Shown here in pieces: positions 55,721-64,000 of a DNA stretch of 64,000 nucleotides. The notes below the pieces were generated by a model that saw only the letters and a list, made by a program, of their open reading frames with translations, did not search any database and was not told the origin of the DNA. This DNA is from Mariniphaga sp040772505 (GTDB lineage Bacteria > Bacteroidota > Bacteroidia > Bacteroidales > Prolixibacteraceae). Numbering within the stretch: the first letter of the stretch is position 1; each line of letters opens with the position of its first letter. The position numbers and the translations under genes are program-made. Location of the stretch: positions 806,001 through 870,000 of the forward strand of contig JAXGYA010000001.1 in NCBI GenBank assembly GCA_040772505.1, given 5' to 3'.

Positions 55721-57930
55721 ATCATTTTTAACTTAGCCTCGTTTAATTCTATTAAAATTTTAAAATCGCCTTGCCGGGTGACATCAATTTTGTTTGTACA
55801 TGCTTTTATCTTCCTGCCGGCAATTTTTTTGGTTATTTCAGCTTCCATTATTACCGAATCCGACGACAGGATGTCTCCCGCTTCCTTTAGCGTAAGCTCG
55901 TAACCGGCTTTCAGGAAAAGGAAAAGCGGTGCAACAAAATCCTGCAGGTATTTCAGGATTCCGCCAAAAAGCAGGTGAACAGGCAGTGTGTCGTTTATCC
56001 GGCTGCCTGCCTGAAAACCCACCGGAACTTTAAATAGTGAAACGTAAAACCAAAACAACGGAGAATGTTTTTTTCCGGTAAAATTAGTGAAAAAATGCAT
56101 ATCGCCCTGGTTATACAAGTAAGCGCGTCCGTTGTGTTTTTCGCAACGGAGAAATGTAGTGTTATAGACATCGGTTTCGGCTACCCAGGAATATTCGCCT
56201 GCTAGCTTTTTCCATCTGGTCTTTTCTGAATCCACTTCCACCGAAACATTTATTCGCCTTCCGGGAATGAAATGCAGCGCTTTGTTCAGTACCTCATTTT
56301 TGGAAGGATTGACCAACAGCTGCTCCTTTTGCGGAAAATCGAACGATTTCAGGGAATAACCCGATTCATCCTTCAGTAAATAATGGCCAAACGGGTAGTC
56401 GATGGTGGTGGAGCCCACATACGGATTGCCCTGAAACTGAAAATGCAGGTGAGGGTAGGGCGAGCGTCCCGAGTTTCCGCACCGGCCAATCAACTGCCCT
56501 TTTTTCACCAAATCGCCGGTTTTTACCTCCAGCGACTGAAATTTAAGGTGGCTGAGTTTGGAATACAAATAGTGGTTGTGTTTAATAATCACCGTATTTC
56601 CCCAGTTGTCTTTGGTGTTCACGTCGCCAATGGCATTGTCGGGAACGTTGTCCACCACCTCGGCAACAGTGCCGTCGGCAGGTGCTAAAACCGCTTTCCC
56701 GAAACAGAAATAATCTTCAGCAAAATCGCCCTGATTTTTAAACTGCTGCCCCTCGCTATTGGTGATGATAAAATCCCATGCATGGCGCCAGGCGCCTTTG
56801 TGGGTGTGCTCGCCGTTGTGTGCCTGGCTCACGGTCCACTCGCCATAAAACGGCAGTGCTGCCGAAACCGGGTAAGCCGCCGGGAAACGTTTTATGTTCC
56901 CGGAGTAGAGGTAGAGATTTTTTTCCGGTTTCCCCAGTTGCACCGGCGGTTCAATTAAATGCTGCGGACGTTTTTCGCGCAGTTTCAGTGCATACAAAAA
57001 GGTTAAAACAATGGCATTGAACGGCAGCGAATAGGGCGAAATGCGGAACAACAAAAAAAATTGCTGGGTGCTGGTGGTGATTAAAACCACCGCGGGCAGC
57101 AGCAAAATTATCCAGCCAAAACTTATCCTGCCCGGAACCAAATAATATCCGCCCAGCGCAATGGCTGTAAGAATGTAATTGAACCCGATAAAAGTGTAGC
57201 CCAATGAGTCGAATTCGATGCCCACCAACCGATAAAACAAAAACGCCACGGCATATCCGAGAACCGAAAGAACAAAAGTGATTCGCGAATAGATGAGCAG
57301 CCCAATGGCAATGATAATCCCGGCCAGCAAATGGGTTTGAAAAAAGATGGCGCCCAACGAATGGAAATAGATCCGGATAAACGATGAACGGATACTTTTT
57401 TCTAGGAAATCGTAAAAATCGACAAACGTTTTTCCTCCGAGGGAATAGAGTTCGTTGTATACAAAAATGCCGCGTTCACTCAGGTTGAGCGCCGAAAGGC
57501 TGTTGGCTGAAAGCGCCACAATCCAGATGGTGAGCAAAAAAGGAACGCTTAAAAATGGCAGCCCGTATTTTCCCAAAACACCCTGAAAAACAACGGTGAG
57601 GAAAAAACAGGTTAACGCGGTTATGGCAATCAAAACATACACTTCAACTGATGGCTGGTAAAACAACCCAACGCCGAGCCCCACTAAAAGTGCGTTGAAC
57701 CCGTAAAGCCCTGAGCGCAGATAATGCGAATTGTAGCCCAGTCCCCATGCCAGCGCATTGGCGATGAGTACCGCCACCAAACCCCCAATTCCGGCGCCAT
57801 AGTCAAAAAAACTGATTGCCACGAGAAACAGCGCCAGCGTTTTCGAGGTTGAAAAAAATACCTGCGAATAGCTGTTGAGGATTGAATGAAGGATTTCCTT
57901 CACGGTAGCTATGTTTTGGTTTTCCGGCAT
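55699..57930 (-). CDS. Urea-transporter domain fused to M23 metallopeptidase
   Basis: A 743-residue inner-membrane protein. Residues 1-320 are about ten transmembrane helices with urea-transporter wording (RSGLYGFNALLVGLGVGLF and GLPFLSVPFLLTIWI). Residues about 360-520 form an M23 (LytM-type) domain: H377/H383 and D386 in HKGAWRHAWDF, YSKLSHLKF, GRCGNSGRSPYPHLHF with H494 and H496 as zinc ligand and catalytic pair, and the usual APADGTVAEVVDN. A further soluble domain of about 220 residues follows. M23 enzymes cleave peptidoglycan cross-bridges or related peptides. All key residues are present. The fusion links a small-solute channel to envelope peptide cleavage. Confidence 0.9.
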   Translation of the reverse strand: MPENQNIATVKEILHSILNSYSQVFFSTSKTLALFLVAISFFDYGAGIGGLVAVLIANALAWGLGYNSHYLRSGLYGFNALLVGLGVGLFYQPSVEVYVLIAITALTCFFLTVVFQGVLGKYGLPFLSVPFLLTIWIVALSANSLSALNLSERGIFVYNELYSLGGKTFVDFYDFLEKSIRSSFIRIYFHSLGAIFFQTHLLAGIIIAIGLLIYSRITFVLSVLGYAVAFLFYRLVGIEFDSLGYTFIGFNYILTAIALGGYYLVPGRISFGWIILLLPAVVLITTSTQQFFLLFRISPYSLPFNAIVLTFLYALKLREKRPQHLIEPPVQLGKPEKNLYLYSGNIKRFPAAYPVSAALPFYGEWTVSQAHNGEHTHKGAWRHAWDFIITNSEGQQFKNQGDFAEDYFCFGKAVLAPADGTVAEVVDNVPDNAIGDVNTKDNWGNTVIIKHNHYLYSKLSHLKFQSLEVKTGDLVKKGQLIGRCGNSGRSPYPHLHFQFQGNPYVGSTTIDYPFGHYLLKDESGYSLKSFDFPQKEQLLVNPSKNEVLNKALHFIPGRRINVSVEVDSEKTRWKKLAGEYSWVAETDVYNTTFLRCEKHNGRAYLYNQGDMHFFTNFTGKKHSPLFWFYVSLFKVPVGFQAGSRINDTLPVHLLFGGILKYLQDFVAPLFLFLKAGYELTLKEAGDILSSDSVIMEAEITKKIAGRKIKACTNKIDVTRQGDFKILIELNEAKLKMICRNELD

Positions 57931-57948
57931 TTCTAATTTTTATATTTT

Positions 57949-58026
57949 CCCGCTGATGACGCAGATTTTCGCAGAAGATGCCTTTTAAAATCTGCGGTTA
58001 TCAGTGCCATCTGCGGGAGATTTATA
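57949..58026. repeat. 78-bp repeat, copy 1
   Basis: It begins CCCGCTGATGACGCAGATTT and contains complementary arms (CGCAGA/TCTGCG and CCCGC/GCGGG), so each copy can fold. It is 75 of 78 bases identical to copy 2. It lies in the 330-bp gap between the PLP decarboxylase and the transporter-peptidase gene. Confidence 0.9.
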
Positions 58027-58105
58027 TTTAACATTCTGTTCTGAGAAAGTTTATCAAATTCAAAGTTTGACCATAGATGTTGTATTTATATTTTTAAAAT
58101 GTGTT

Positions 58106-58183
58106 CCCGCTGATGACGCAGATTTTCGCAGAAGATGCCTTTTAAAATCTGCAGTTATCAGCGCCATCTGCGGGAGACTTATA
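58106..58183. repeat. 78-bp repeat, copy 2
   Basis: Direct repeat of 57949-58026 with three substitutions, spaced 157 bp start to start. The intervening 79 bp are AT-rich and unrelated. The phrase GATGACGCAGATTTTCGCAG resembles interspersed noncoding repeats of many Bacteroidota genomes. There are only two copies and no CRISPR-like spacer pattern. Confidence 0.9.
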
Positions 58184-58260
58184 AAATTGTACGATTTGAT
58201 AAGTTGCCAACTGCCAATTAGATACAGGTTGGCACAATATATTCCGTAAGAAGCATAATA

Positions 58261-59598
58261 TCATTCCGGTTTCACTTCCTTATCCTTCAACGTTTCCAAA
58301 TCTTCCTTTTTCCTGATTATATGGCTTTTGCCCTCTAAATCAATCAACACCACATTGGGGCGGTAGGTGATGAACTGCATCCATTGGGTGACGTTGTATG
58401 CTCCCACTCGCTCAATTACAAGCTGGTCACCGGTTTTTACGTGCGGAAAATTGATGGCATCGCGAATCACGTCGATGTTCATACAGAGCGGCCCGTAAAT
58501 GGTGGTTTCTTCAAGGTATTCCGACGTTTCTTTTGTGGGATAAATTCCCAGGTTGTACCAAAAAGTGGTGAAAAGAATATTCACTCCGGCATCGATAACC
58601 ATGTTGCGCCGGCCCGTTGACGACCGCTTGTTGGCCAGTACGGTGGTAAGCAAATAGCCGGCATCGTCAATCAGTGCCCTACCGGTTTCCAGGAAAAGTG
58701 CCGGCAGGTTTTCGTGCGGAATTTCCGACGAAATGAGTGCATTGGTAATGGCTTCGGCATACTCATCAAACGATGGAGAGGTTTCCGAGCCGGGCATGTA
58801 TGCACCTTTCAGCGTATTTTTCGATGCAAAACCACCGCCCAAATCGATGTACTTCATCCAGTGGTCAAACTTGCGGTGAGTGGCAATGTACAGATTGGCG
58901 AGCTTGGTGGCTGCGATGGCGTAAGCCGAAGTTGCCATAATGTAAGTACCGATGTGGGTGTGCAGACCAATCAGTTCCAGCTTGTTGGCAAGCATAATGC
59001 GGTTGATGGCGTGCCACGCTTCGCCGTTTTCGTAGTTGAATCCGAAACGGTCCCACATGGGGTAAATGCCGGTATCCATATTTACCCGGATGGCAACCCG
59101 CGCTGTTTTATCAAGTTTGCGGGTGATTTCCATCAGCAGATAGAGTTCATCGAAATGGTCGATGTGGATGCAGGCGTTGTGATTGATTGCCAGCTCCAAA
59201 TCATCAGCCGATTTCTCGGGGCCGTTGAACAGGATTTGCGACCCGTTCACGCCCAGTGCCAGCGCTTTCTCAAATTCAAAACCGGAAACCACTTCAGCCC
59301 ATGCGCCTTCATCGTGAAAAATATTGCACACCGCATCGAGGTAATTGGTTTTATACGACCAGGCAAACTGCACCTTCGGGTAGCGGGTTTCAAACGCCCG
59401 GCGTGCTTCTTTAAAAGTGTCGCGAATGGTTTTTTCAGAAAAAACGAATACAGGAGAACCGTACTCTTCCATCAATTTTGAAACCGTGATTCCATCGATT
59501 TCGGAAATCACTTTTTGCCTGGCAGGAAGCCCGAATTTACTGGGCATTCCGGCAGTTATTTTATTGATAACCGGCTTTTCGTATTTTAATTTTTCCAT
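58261..59598 (-). CDS. Fold-type III PLP decarboxylase, LysA-like
   Basis: A 445-residue PLP enzyme of the diaminopimelate/ornithine/carboxynorspermidine decarboxylase family. PLP Lys83 is in FAWSYKTNYL. LIGLHTHIGT carries the phosphate-side His, YIDLGGGFASK is the glycine loop, LFLETGRALI replaces the usual EPGR with ETGR, and Cys372 in IYGPLCMNIDVI is the catalytic cysteine from the partner subunit. It starts 5 bp after the ATP-grasp gene, so it is not a housekeeping lysA context. It probably decarboxylates, or acts on, an amino acid joined by the ATP-grasp enzyme. Substrate unknown. Confidence 0.85.
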   Translation of the reverse strand: MEKLKYEKPVINKITAGMPSKFGLPARQKVISEIDGITVSKLMEEYGSPVFVFSEKTIRDTFKEARRAFETRYPKVQFAWSYKTNYLDAVCNIFHDEGAWAEVVSGFEFEKALALGVNGSQILFNGPEKSADDLELAINHNACIHIDHFDELYLLMEITRKLDKTARVAIRVNMDTGIYPMWDRFGFNYENGEAWHAINRIMLANKLELIGLHTHIGTYIMATSAYAIAATKLANLYIATHRKFDHWMKYIDLGGGFASKNTLKGAYMPGSETSPSFDEYAEAITNALISSEIPHENLPALFLETGRALIDDAGYLLTTVLANKRSSTGRRNMVIDAGVNILFTTFWYNLGIYPTKETSEYLEETTIYGPLCMNIDVIRDAINFPHVKTGDQLVIERVGAYNVTQWMQFITYRPNVVLIDLEGKSHIIRKKEDLETLKDKEVKPE

Positions 59599-59603
59599 AG
59601 TTT

Positions 59604-60650
59604 TTATATTTCTTTGTTCATTGAAATGGCAGCAAATTTTTCCAAATCCACAATCATATCGTAGGAATAGCGCACAAACATTTTTCCGATTTTATAGGAA
59701 TACATGGGCTGAATTTCCATGCCGAGCGCCAGTTTTACCAGCGCTTCGGGGATGTTTTGACCGGCACCTACTGCCAAATAAACCCACGCCGGAATTCGCG
59801 GATTGATTTCGATGAGGTAATATTCGCCCGCCCTGGTTTTTATCAGTTCCAGTTCCATGCCGCCCTTCCATTTCGATTTCTGAAAAAGCGACCGGGTGAG
59901 TTCCATCATTTTTTCATCTGCCAGAGTTATGCCGCCCCAGGCTTTTCCCTTGTCGGTGATGTACTGTTTTCGCATGGGCACGGCTGCCACCGTGTTGCCT
60001 TTGCCATCGCCAAGCGCTACCACATTCACCTCGGTTCCGGCAACAAATTCCTGGATAATTACCGGTAAGCCCCATTTCGATGAAATTTTCAGGAAAGCCT
60101 GTTTCACCTGCTCTTTGTTGTTGGACAGATACGCATCGTAAAACTGCCCTTTCACCATCACCGGATAATCGAACTTGTCTTCCATTTCGGTGATTTGCCC
60201 CAGGCTGCTGAGGTTGAGGCTGGAAGGCACTTTAATGCCGTACTTTTTCCCAAATTCGGGAAGCCGGTGCTTTTCACGTTCCTGAAATTGCTGCAATGTG
60301 GGTAAAAAGGTGTGAATTTCCATCTTCTGAAGCCGCTCCTCATTTTTCATAAACGAAAAAAGTTCGGCATCAAAATTGGGAATCAGCACGTCAATTTTTT
60401 CCTGCTGATGTATGTATTCGATACGTTCAATAAGTTCACCGGAACCCGATGAGGGGTATGGAATTTGAAAAATACGGTCGCAAAGCCCCTCCATGTAAAT
60501 TCCCGGTTCCAGGTTTTCGTAAACCAGCCCGATAACGCGTACGTCAAATTCTTCCGATTCTTTCACCCCACGGATGAACGGAACTCCCGGTCCGGGATTG
60601 TCGGTATTGTTCAACCCGGTAACAGCTAGCGTAATTTTTTTCTTTCCCAT
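59604..60650 (-). CDS. ATP-grasp ligase, carbamoyl-phosphate synthase-like
   Basis: A 348-residue ATP-grasp enzyme. The N-terminal region begins ITLAVTGLNNTDNPGPG. FDYPVMVKGQFYDAYLSNNK gives an ATP-binding lysine, GLPVIIQEFVAGTEVNVVAL is the adenine-binding stretch, and LIKTRAGEYYLIEINPRIPA provides the metal-binding Glu and Asn. It should join a carboxylate to an amine or thiol through an acyl phosphate. It is 5 bp from both neighbours (PqqD-like and decarboxylase), which indicates one dedicated pathway. Its substrate, peptide or free amino acid, cannot be deduced. Confidence 0.88.
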   Translation of the reverse strand: MGKKKITLAVTGLNNTDNPGPGVPFIRGVKESEEFDVRVIGLVYENLEPGIYMEGLCDRIFQIPYPSSGSGELIERIEYIHQQEKIDVLIPNFDAELFSFMKNEERLQKMEIHTFLPTLQQFQEREKHRLPEFGKKYGIKVPSSLNLSSLGQITEMEDKFDYPVMVKGQFYDAYLSNNKEQVKQAFLKISSKWGLPVIIQEFVAGTEVNVVALGDGKGNTVAAVPMRKQYITDKGKAWGGITLADEKMMELTRSLFQKSKWKGGMELELIKTRAGEYYLIEINPRIPAWVYLAVGAGQNIPEALVKLALGMEIQPMYSYKIGKMFVRYSYDMIVDLEKFAAISMNKEI

Positions 60651-60655
60651 GGCGG

Positions 60656-60925
60656 CTAAATAAAATCCAGCGGATTGCCCTGTAGGGTAATTTGATGATG
60701 CTTCAATAAAGTGCAGAATTCGTAGAAATCTTTTTCAAACGTAAGGTCATCCACATCGTATTTTGAAATGAATGTCTGTTTTATTTCTTCCAGTTCCTTT
60801 TCTTCAGCAATCATTTTCATCAGCTCAAGCCCCGCTGAATTCAGGCTGAATGAATCGCCGGTTTTAGAATTAAACACAAACCCGTTGTCGCTGATTTTTA
60901 CTTCCGGTGCAATTTTCATTTTCAC
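60656..60925 (-). CDS. PqqD-like peptide-chaperone protein
   Basis: An 89-residue soluble protein. VFNSKTGDSFSLNSAGLELM followed by the helical stretch ELEEIKQTFISKYDVDD matches the PqqD fold, a RiPP recognition element that binds leader peptides for modifying enzymes. I see no radical SAM partner and no obvious precursor peptide here. It is the first gene of a tight run with the ATP-grasp ligase and PLP decarboxylase. A second in-frame ATG lies two codons in. A small hairpin (TCTTATT/AATAAGA) lies upstream near 60953. Confidence 0.78.
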   Translation of the reverse strand: MKMKIAPEVKISDNGFVFNSKTGDSFSLNSAGLELMKMIAEEKELEEIKQTFISKYDVDDLTFEKDFYEFCTLLKHHQITLQGNPLDFI

Positions 60926-61016
60926 ATTTTTTTCTGGTAAATTTCCGGTTTTATCTTATTGAAATAAGACACTCGTTGAGTTAAAAACTTGTATAGAGGT
61001 GAAAAATTGTTTGATT

Positions 61017-64000
61017 TTATTCTTTCGTTTCTGTTTTCACCTTCTTTTTTCTTCCTTCCATCCAGTAATAAATGTTGGGAAGCACCATTAATGTAAGAAG
61101 GGTAGAAGTAATTAATCCGCCAATTACCACCGTTGCCAGCGGGCGTTGCACTTCGGAGCCGGGGCCTGTGTTAAAAGCCATGGGAATAAACCCGAGGCTT
61201 GCCACCAGGGCAGTCATCAGCACAGGTCGTAACCTGTCGGCGGAACCGTCGAGAATAGCCTTTTTCAAATCCATATCACCTTCTTTGCGGATTTCGTTGA
61301 TGTGGTCAATCAGTACAATGCCGTTTAGCACAGCCACTCCAAACAGAGCCACAAAACCGATGCTTGCCGAAACAGAAAGGTACATTCCGCGCAGCCACAG
61401 CAGAAAAATCCCTCCGGAGAGAGCAAAAGGCAGATTCAGCAAGATTAATATGGCATATTTCATTTTGCCGAAATTAAGGTACAGCAAACCAATGATGATA
61501 AAAATGGAAAGTGGAACTACAAGCAGCAGATGCCGCATTGCCCTGCGCTGGTTTTCAAAAGCCCCGCCATATTCAATAAAATAACCCGACGGTATTTCAG
61601 CTTCTTCCCTGATTTTTTTTTCAAGGTTCGCCACGTAGGAACCGAGGTCGATATCTTTGATGTTGATGGCAACAATTAACCTGCGCCAGCCGTTTTCACG
61701 CTGAATTTCGCGAGGTCCCTCCTGAAGTTCAATATTTGCCACGCGTTTCAGCGGCACAAAATCGCCGCCGGGCAAATGCACCGGCACTTCCTGAATTTTA
61801 TACAACTCATTCCGCACATCTTCCGGGTAGCGCACAAAAATTTCAAAGCTGCGCTGTCCTTCATACAACACACCGGCTATTCCGCCTCCGATTCCAGCTT
61901 CAATTACTGTTTGCACATCGTTTACATTCAGCCCGAACGAAGCCACTGCTTCCCGGTTAATGTCAATTGTCAGGTAAGGTTGCCCAACCGTCTGCTCCAC
62001 GTAAAAATTATCTGTTCCGGGCAAAGAAGGCAACAGTGCAGTAATATTTTCACCTAACTGCGCTAAAACATCCAGATTTTCGCCATAAATTTTAACCGCC
62101 AAATCCGATTTTACACCGCTGGTCAGTTCATCTACCCGCATAGCAATAGGTTGCGTAAAATTGTAGGATAGCCCGGGTTCGGTTTGAAGATAAGGTTCAA
62201 TCTGTGCGATAATATCTTCTTTGGTTATCCCGCGGCGCCACTCTTTTTTTGGTTTTAAAACCACCCAGACATCAGTTTGATGAACCCCCATCCAGTCGTT
62301 TGCCAGGTCGGAACGCCCGGTTTTGGGCACTACGGTTTCTATCTCCGGAATATTTTGCACAAGTCTGCCGGCAAGCCAGTTGGCATTTTCGATAGATTGA
62401 TCCAAGGTAACCGATGGCATTCTCACCTGTTCAACCAGAATAGAGCCTTCATCCAATTCGGGAAGAAACTCGGTTCCCATGCGTAATAACAGAAAAATGG
62501 AAAAGCTAAAAATGGCCAAAGCCACTGAAATCACCAGCCACCGGTGCTCCAGGTATTTTTCGAGCGACTGGGAATAGCGAGGGCGCAGCCAGTTTATCAA
62601 TTTATTTTGGCGCACTTTTACTCCTTTTCTGAAAATTATTGAAGAAATTGCCGGCACAAATATAAGAGCCAGCAACAGCGAGCCGAAAACAGCCGTGGCA
62701 ACGGTTATGGCCATAGGGCGGTACATGATTCCTTCCATACCCCGGAATGTCATCACAGGAACATAAACCATTAAAATGATGAGTACACCAAAAAATATCG
62801 GGCGTGCCACCTGCCGGGCTGCTTTCTTAATCACTTTTGATTTATCTGCACTTTTGTCTGTTTGCAGACGATGTACAATATTTTCAACCATTACCACCGA
62901 CCCGTCCACTACCATACCAAAGTCGATGGCACCGAGGCTCATCAGGTTGGCAGCCAGCCCGAATTCGCGCATACCGATAAAGGCAAACAACATGGAGAGC
63001 GGGATAACCATGGCTACAATCAGAGCACCCGAAATTTCACCCAGCATCAAAAGCAAAATAACAATGACCAGCATTCCGCCTTCAGTCAGATTGGTTAAAA
63101 GGGTTGTAGTAGTTCGGGAAATCAAGTCTGACTGGTCATAAAATTTTTCAATCTCCACCCCTTCGGGCAAGCTGGCATTGATGGTTTCAATCTTCTCTTC
63201 GATGTCTGAAATAACTTCCCTGCCGTTGCCTCCGCGCAACATCATCACAATTCCGGTAACCACCTCGCCTTTTCCATCCTGGGTTACCCCGCCCTGCCTT
63301 ATTTGCGTGCCAATTTCAACCTGAGCAATATCGCGTATGAAAACAGGTTTGTTTTCCACGTTTTTTACAATAATGTTCTCAATATCTTTTATTGTATTTA
63401 TCTGTCCAAACCCTCTGATAATATATTGTTCGTCGTTGTGTTCAATGAAGTTTCCGCCAGATACGCTGTTGTTGTTGGCAATGGCATCAAGCACTTCTGA
63501 CAGGCTAATGCCAAAAGTGCGCAACTTTCCGGGCTGTATCACGACATCATATTGTTTTACGAACCCTCCAAACGAATTGATTTCAGTTACTCCGCTAACT
63601 ACTTTCAACTGCGGGGCAATAAGCCAGTCCTGGATTTCGCGTAATTCGGTAAGCGAATAATTTTCGCCCATTATCACATATTGGTAAATTTCGCCCAAGG
63701 CTGTGGAGATGGGCCCCAATTGCGGACTGGAAACATCGGGTGGCAACTCATCAGCAATGGATTGAAGCCGCTGGCTAACCATCTGGCGCGCAAAATATAT
63801 GTCGGTACCTTCGTCAAATTCAACGGTGACTGCCGAAAGCCCGAACTGTGAAATGGAACGCACCTGAGCCACATCGGGCAAACCATTCATGGCGGTTTCG
63901 ATAGGGTAGCTCACCAGCTTTTCAACATCGAAAGGAGAAAACCTGCCCGCTTTTGTAATAACCAAAACCTGAACCGGGGTAACATCGGGCAGCGAATTGA
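61017..64000 (-). CDS. CzcA/CusA family heavy-metal RND efflux pump, 5' end cut off
   Basis: The visible 993 residues run off the window end and begin NSLPDVTPVQVLVITKAGRF, so roughly the first 40 residues, including the first helix, are missing. SPFDVEKLVSYPIETAMNGL is typical of CzcA/CusA. GAIDFGMVVDGSVVMVENIV carries the Asp and Glu of the proton-relay helix. GAFENQRRAMRHLLLVVPLS and GIVLIDHINEIRKEG are conserved transmembrane-border motifs. It should export divalent or monovalent metal ions through a CusB/CusC-type partner lying beyond the window. The metal cannot be told from the visible part. Confidence 0.93.
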   Translation of the reverse strand, partial: NSLPDVTPVQVLVITKAGRFSPFDVEKLVSYPIETAMNGLPDVAQVRSISQFGLSAVTVEFDEGTDIYFARQMVSQRLQSIADELPPDVSSPQLGPISTALGEIYQYVIMGENYSLTELREIQDWLIAPQLKVVSGVTEINSFGGFVKQYDVVIQPGKLRTFGISLSEVLDAIANNNSVSGGNFIEHNDEQYIIRGFGQINTIKDIENIIVKNVENKPVFIRDIAQVEIGTQIRQGGVTQDGKGEVVTGIVMMLRGGNGREVISDIEEKIETINASLPEGVEIEKFYDQSDLISRTTTTLLTNLTEGGMLVIVILLLMLGEISGALIVAMVIPLSMLFAFIGMREFGLAANLMSLGAIDFGMVVDGSVVMVENIVHRLQTDKSADKSKVIKKAARQVARPIFFGVLIILMVYVPVMTFRGMEGIMYRPMAITVATAVFGSLLLALIFVPAISSIIFRKGVKVRQNKLINWLRPRYSQSLEKYLEHRWLVISVALAIFSFSIFLLLRMGTEFLPELDEGSILVEQVRMPSVTLDQSIENANWLAGRLVQNIPEIETVVPKTGRSDLANDWMGVHQTDVWVVLKPKKEWRRGITKEDIIAQIEPYLQTEPGLSYNFTQPIAMRVDELTSGVKSDLAVKIYGENLDVLAQLGENITALLPSLPGTDNFYVEQTVGQPYLTIDINREAVASFGLNVNDVQTVIEAGIGGGIAGVLYEGQRSFEIFVRYPEDVRNELYKIQEVPVHLPGGDFVPLKRVANIELQEGPREIQRENGWRRLIVAINIKDIDLGSYVANLEKKIREEAEIPSGYFIEYGGAFENQRRAMRHLLLVVPLSIFIIIGLLYLNFGKMKYAILILLNLPFALSGGIFLLWLRGMYLSVSASIGFVALFGVAVLNGIVLIDHINEIRKEGDMDLKKAILDGSADRLRPVLMTALVASLGFIPMAFNTGPGSEVQRPLATVVIGGLITSTLLTLMVLPNIYYWMEGRKKKVKTETKE

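Noticed and set aside
57949..58183. CRISPR array
   Set aside because: Only two 78-bp repeats with one 79-bp interval, repeats far longer than CRISPR units, and no cas genes.

Overview
The window is chromosomal DNA of a Bacteroidota bacterium, probably class Bacteroidia. The evidence is the BatA-E aerotolerance operon, PorP/SprF proteins and a type B sorting domain of the type IX secretion system, DUF4199 and DUF6448 proteins, a Bacteroidota-type SRP RNA, and repeated TAnnTTTG promoter elements with few Shine-Dalgarno sequences. Order or genus cannot be fixed from this sequence alone. The right end cuts through a CzcA-type pump gene.

Layout. 0-8 kb: LOG-family enzyme, gyrB, and an outer-membrane barrel/TPR pair. 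8-12 kb: ftsE, a stable-RNA group (SRP RNA, tRNA-Thr, tRNA-Tyr), a DUF4199 protein, a glycosyltransferase and an MBL hydrolase. 12.2-23.5 kb: nine co-oriented genes joining the lower leucine-degradation steps to a complete mevalonate pathway. 23.9-30.1 kb: YggS, a dihydroorotate dehydrogenase-like protein, a secreted lectin/PKD adhesin and two PorP/SprF proteins. 30.1-36.3 kb: tandem and dispersed repeats, a MATE pump, uvrA, and an ECF sigma factor with a small companion protein. 36.3-44.8 kb: complete moxR/DUF58/bat operon. 45.1-51.5 kb: TetR-controlled RND/phospholipase/LolA-like/barrel/cupin operon. 51.8-53.7 kb: DUF6448 protein and a membrane AraC regulator. 53.8-60.9 kb: an unusual cassette of PqqD-like protein, ATP-grasp ligase, PLP decarboxylase, urea-transporter/M23 peptidase fusion, YaiO-like barrel and TPR protein. 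61.0 kb to the end: CzcA/CusA-type RND pump.

The strongest system-level observation is the 12.2-23.5 kb cluster. Its acyl-CoA dehydrogenase, methylcrotonyl-CoA carboxylase (both subunits) and methylglutaconyl-CoA hydratase make HMG-CoA. HMG-CoA reductase, mevalonate kinase, a GYDIA-type GHMP kinase, diphosphomevalonate decarboxylase and type 2 IPP isomerase take HMG-CoA to IPP/DMAPP. Neither HMG-CoA synthase nor HMG-CoA lyase is in the window, so the layout suggests leucine carbon may feed isoprenoid synthesis directly. The second candidate is the PqqD/ATP-grasp/PLP cassette beside a transporter-peptidase fusion, which looks like an uncharacterised small-molecule or envelope-modification system. 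Functions are assigned by reading motifs; no database search was possible.
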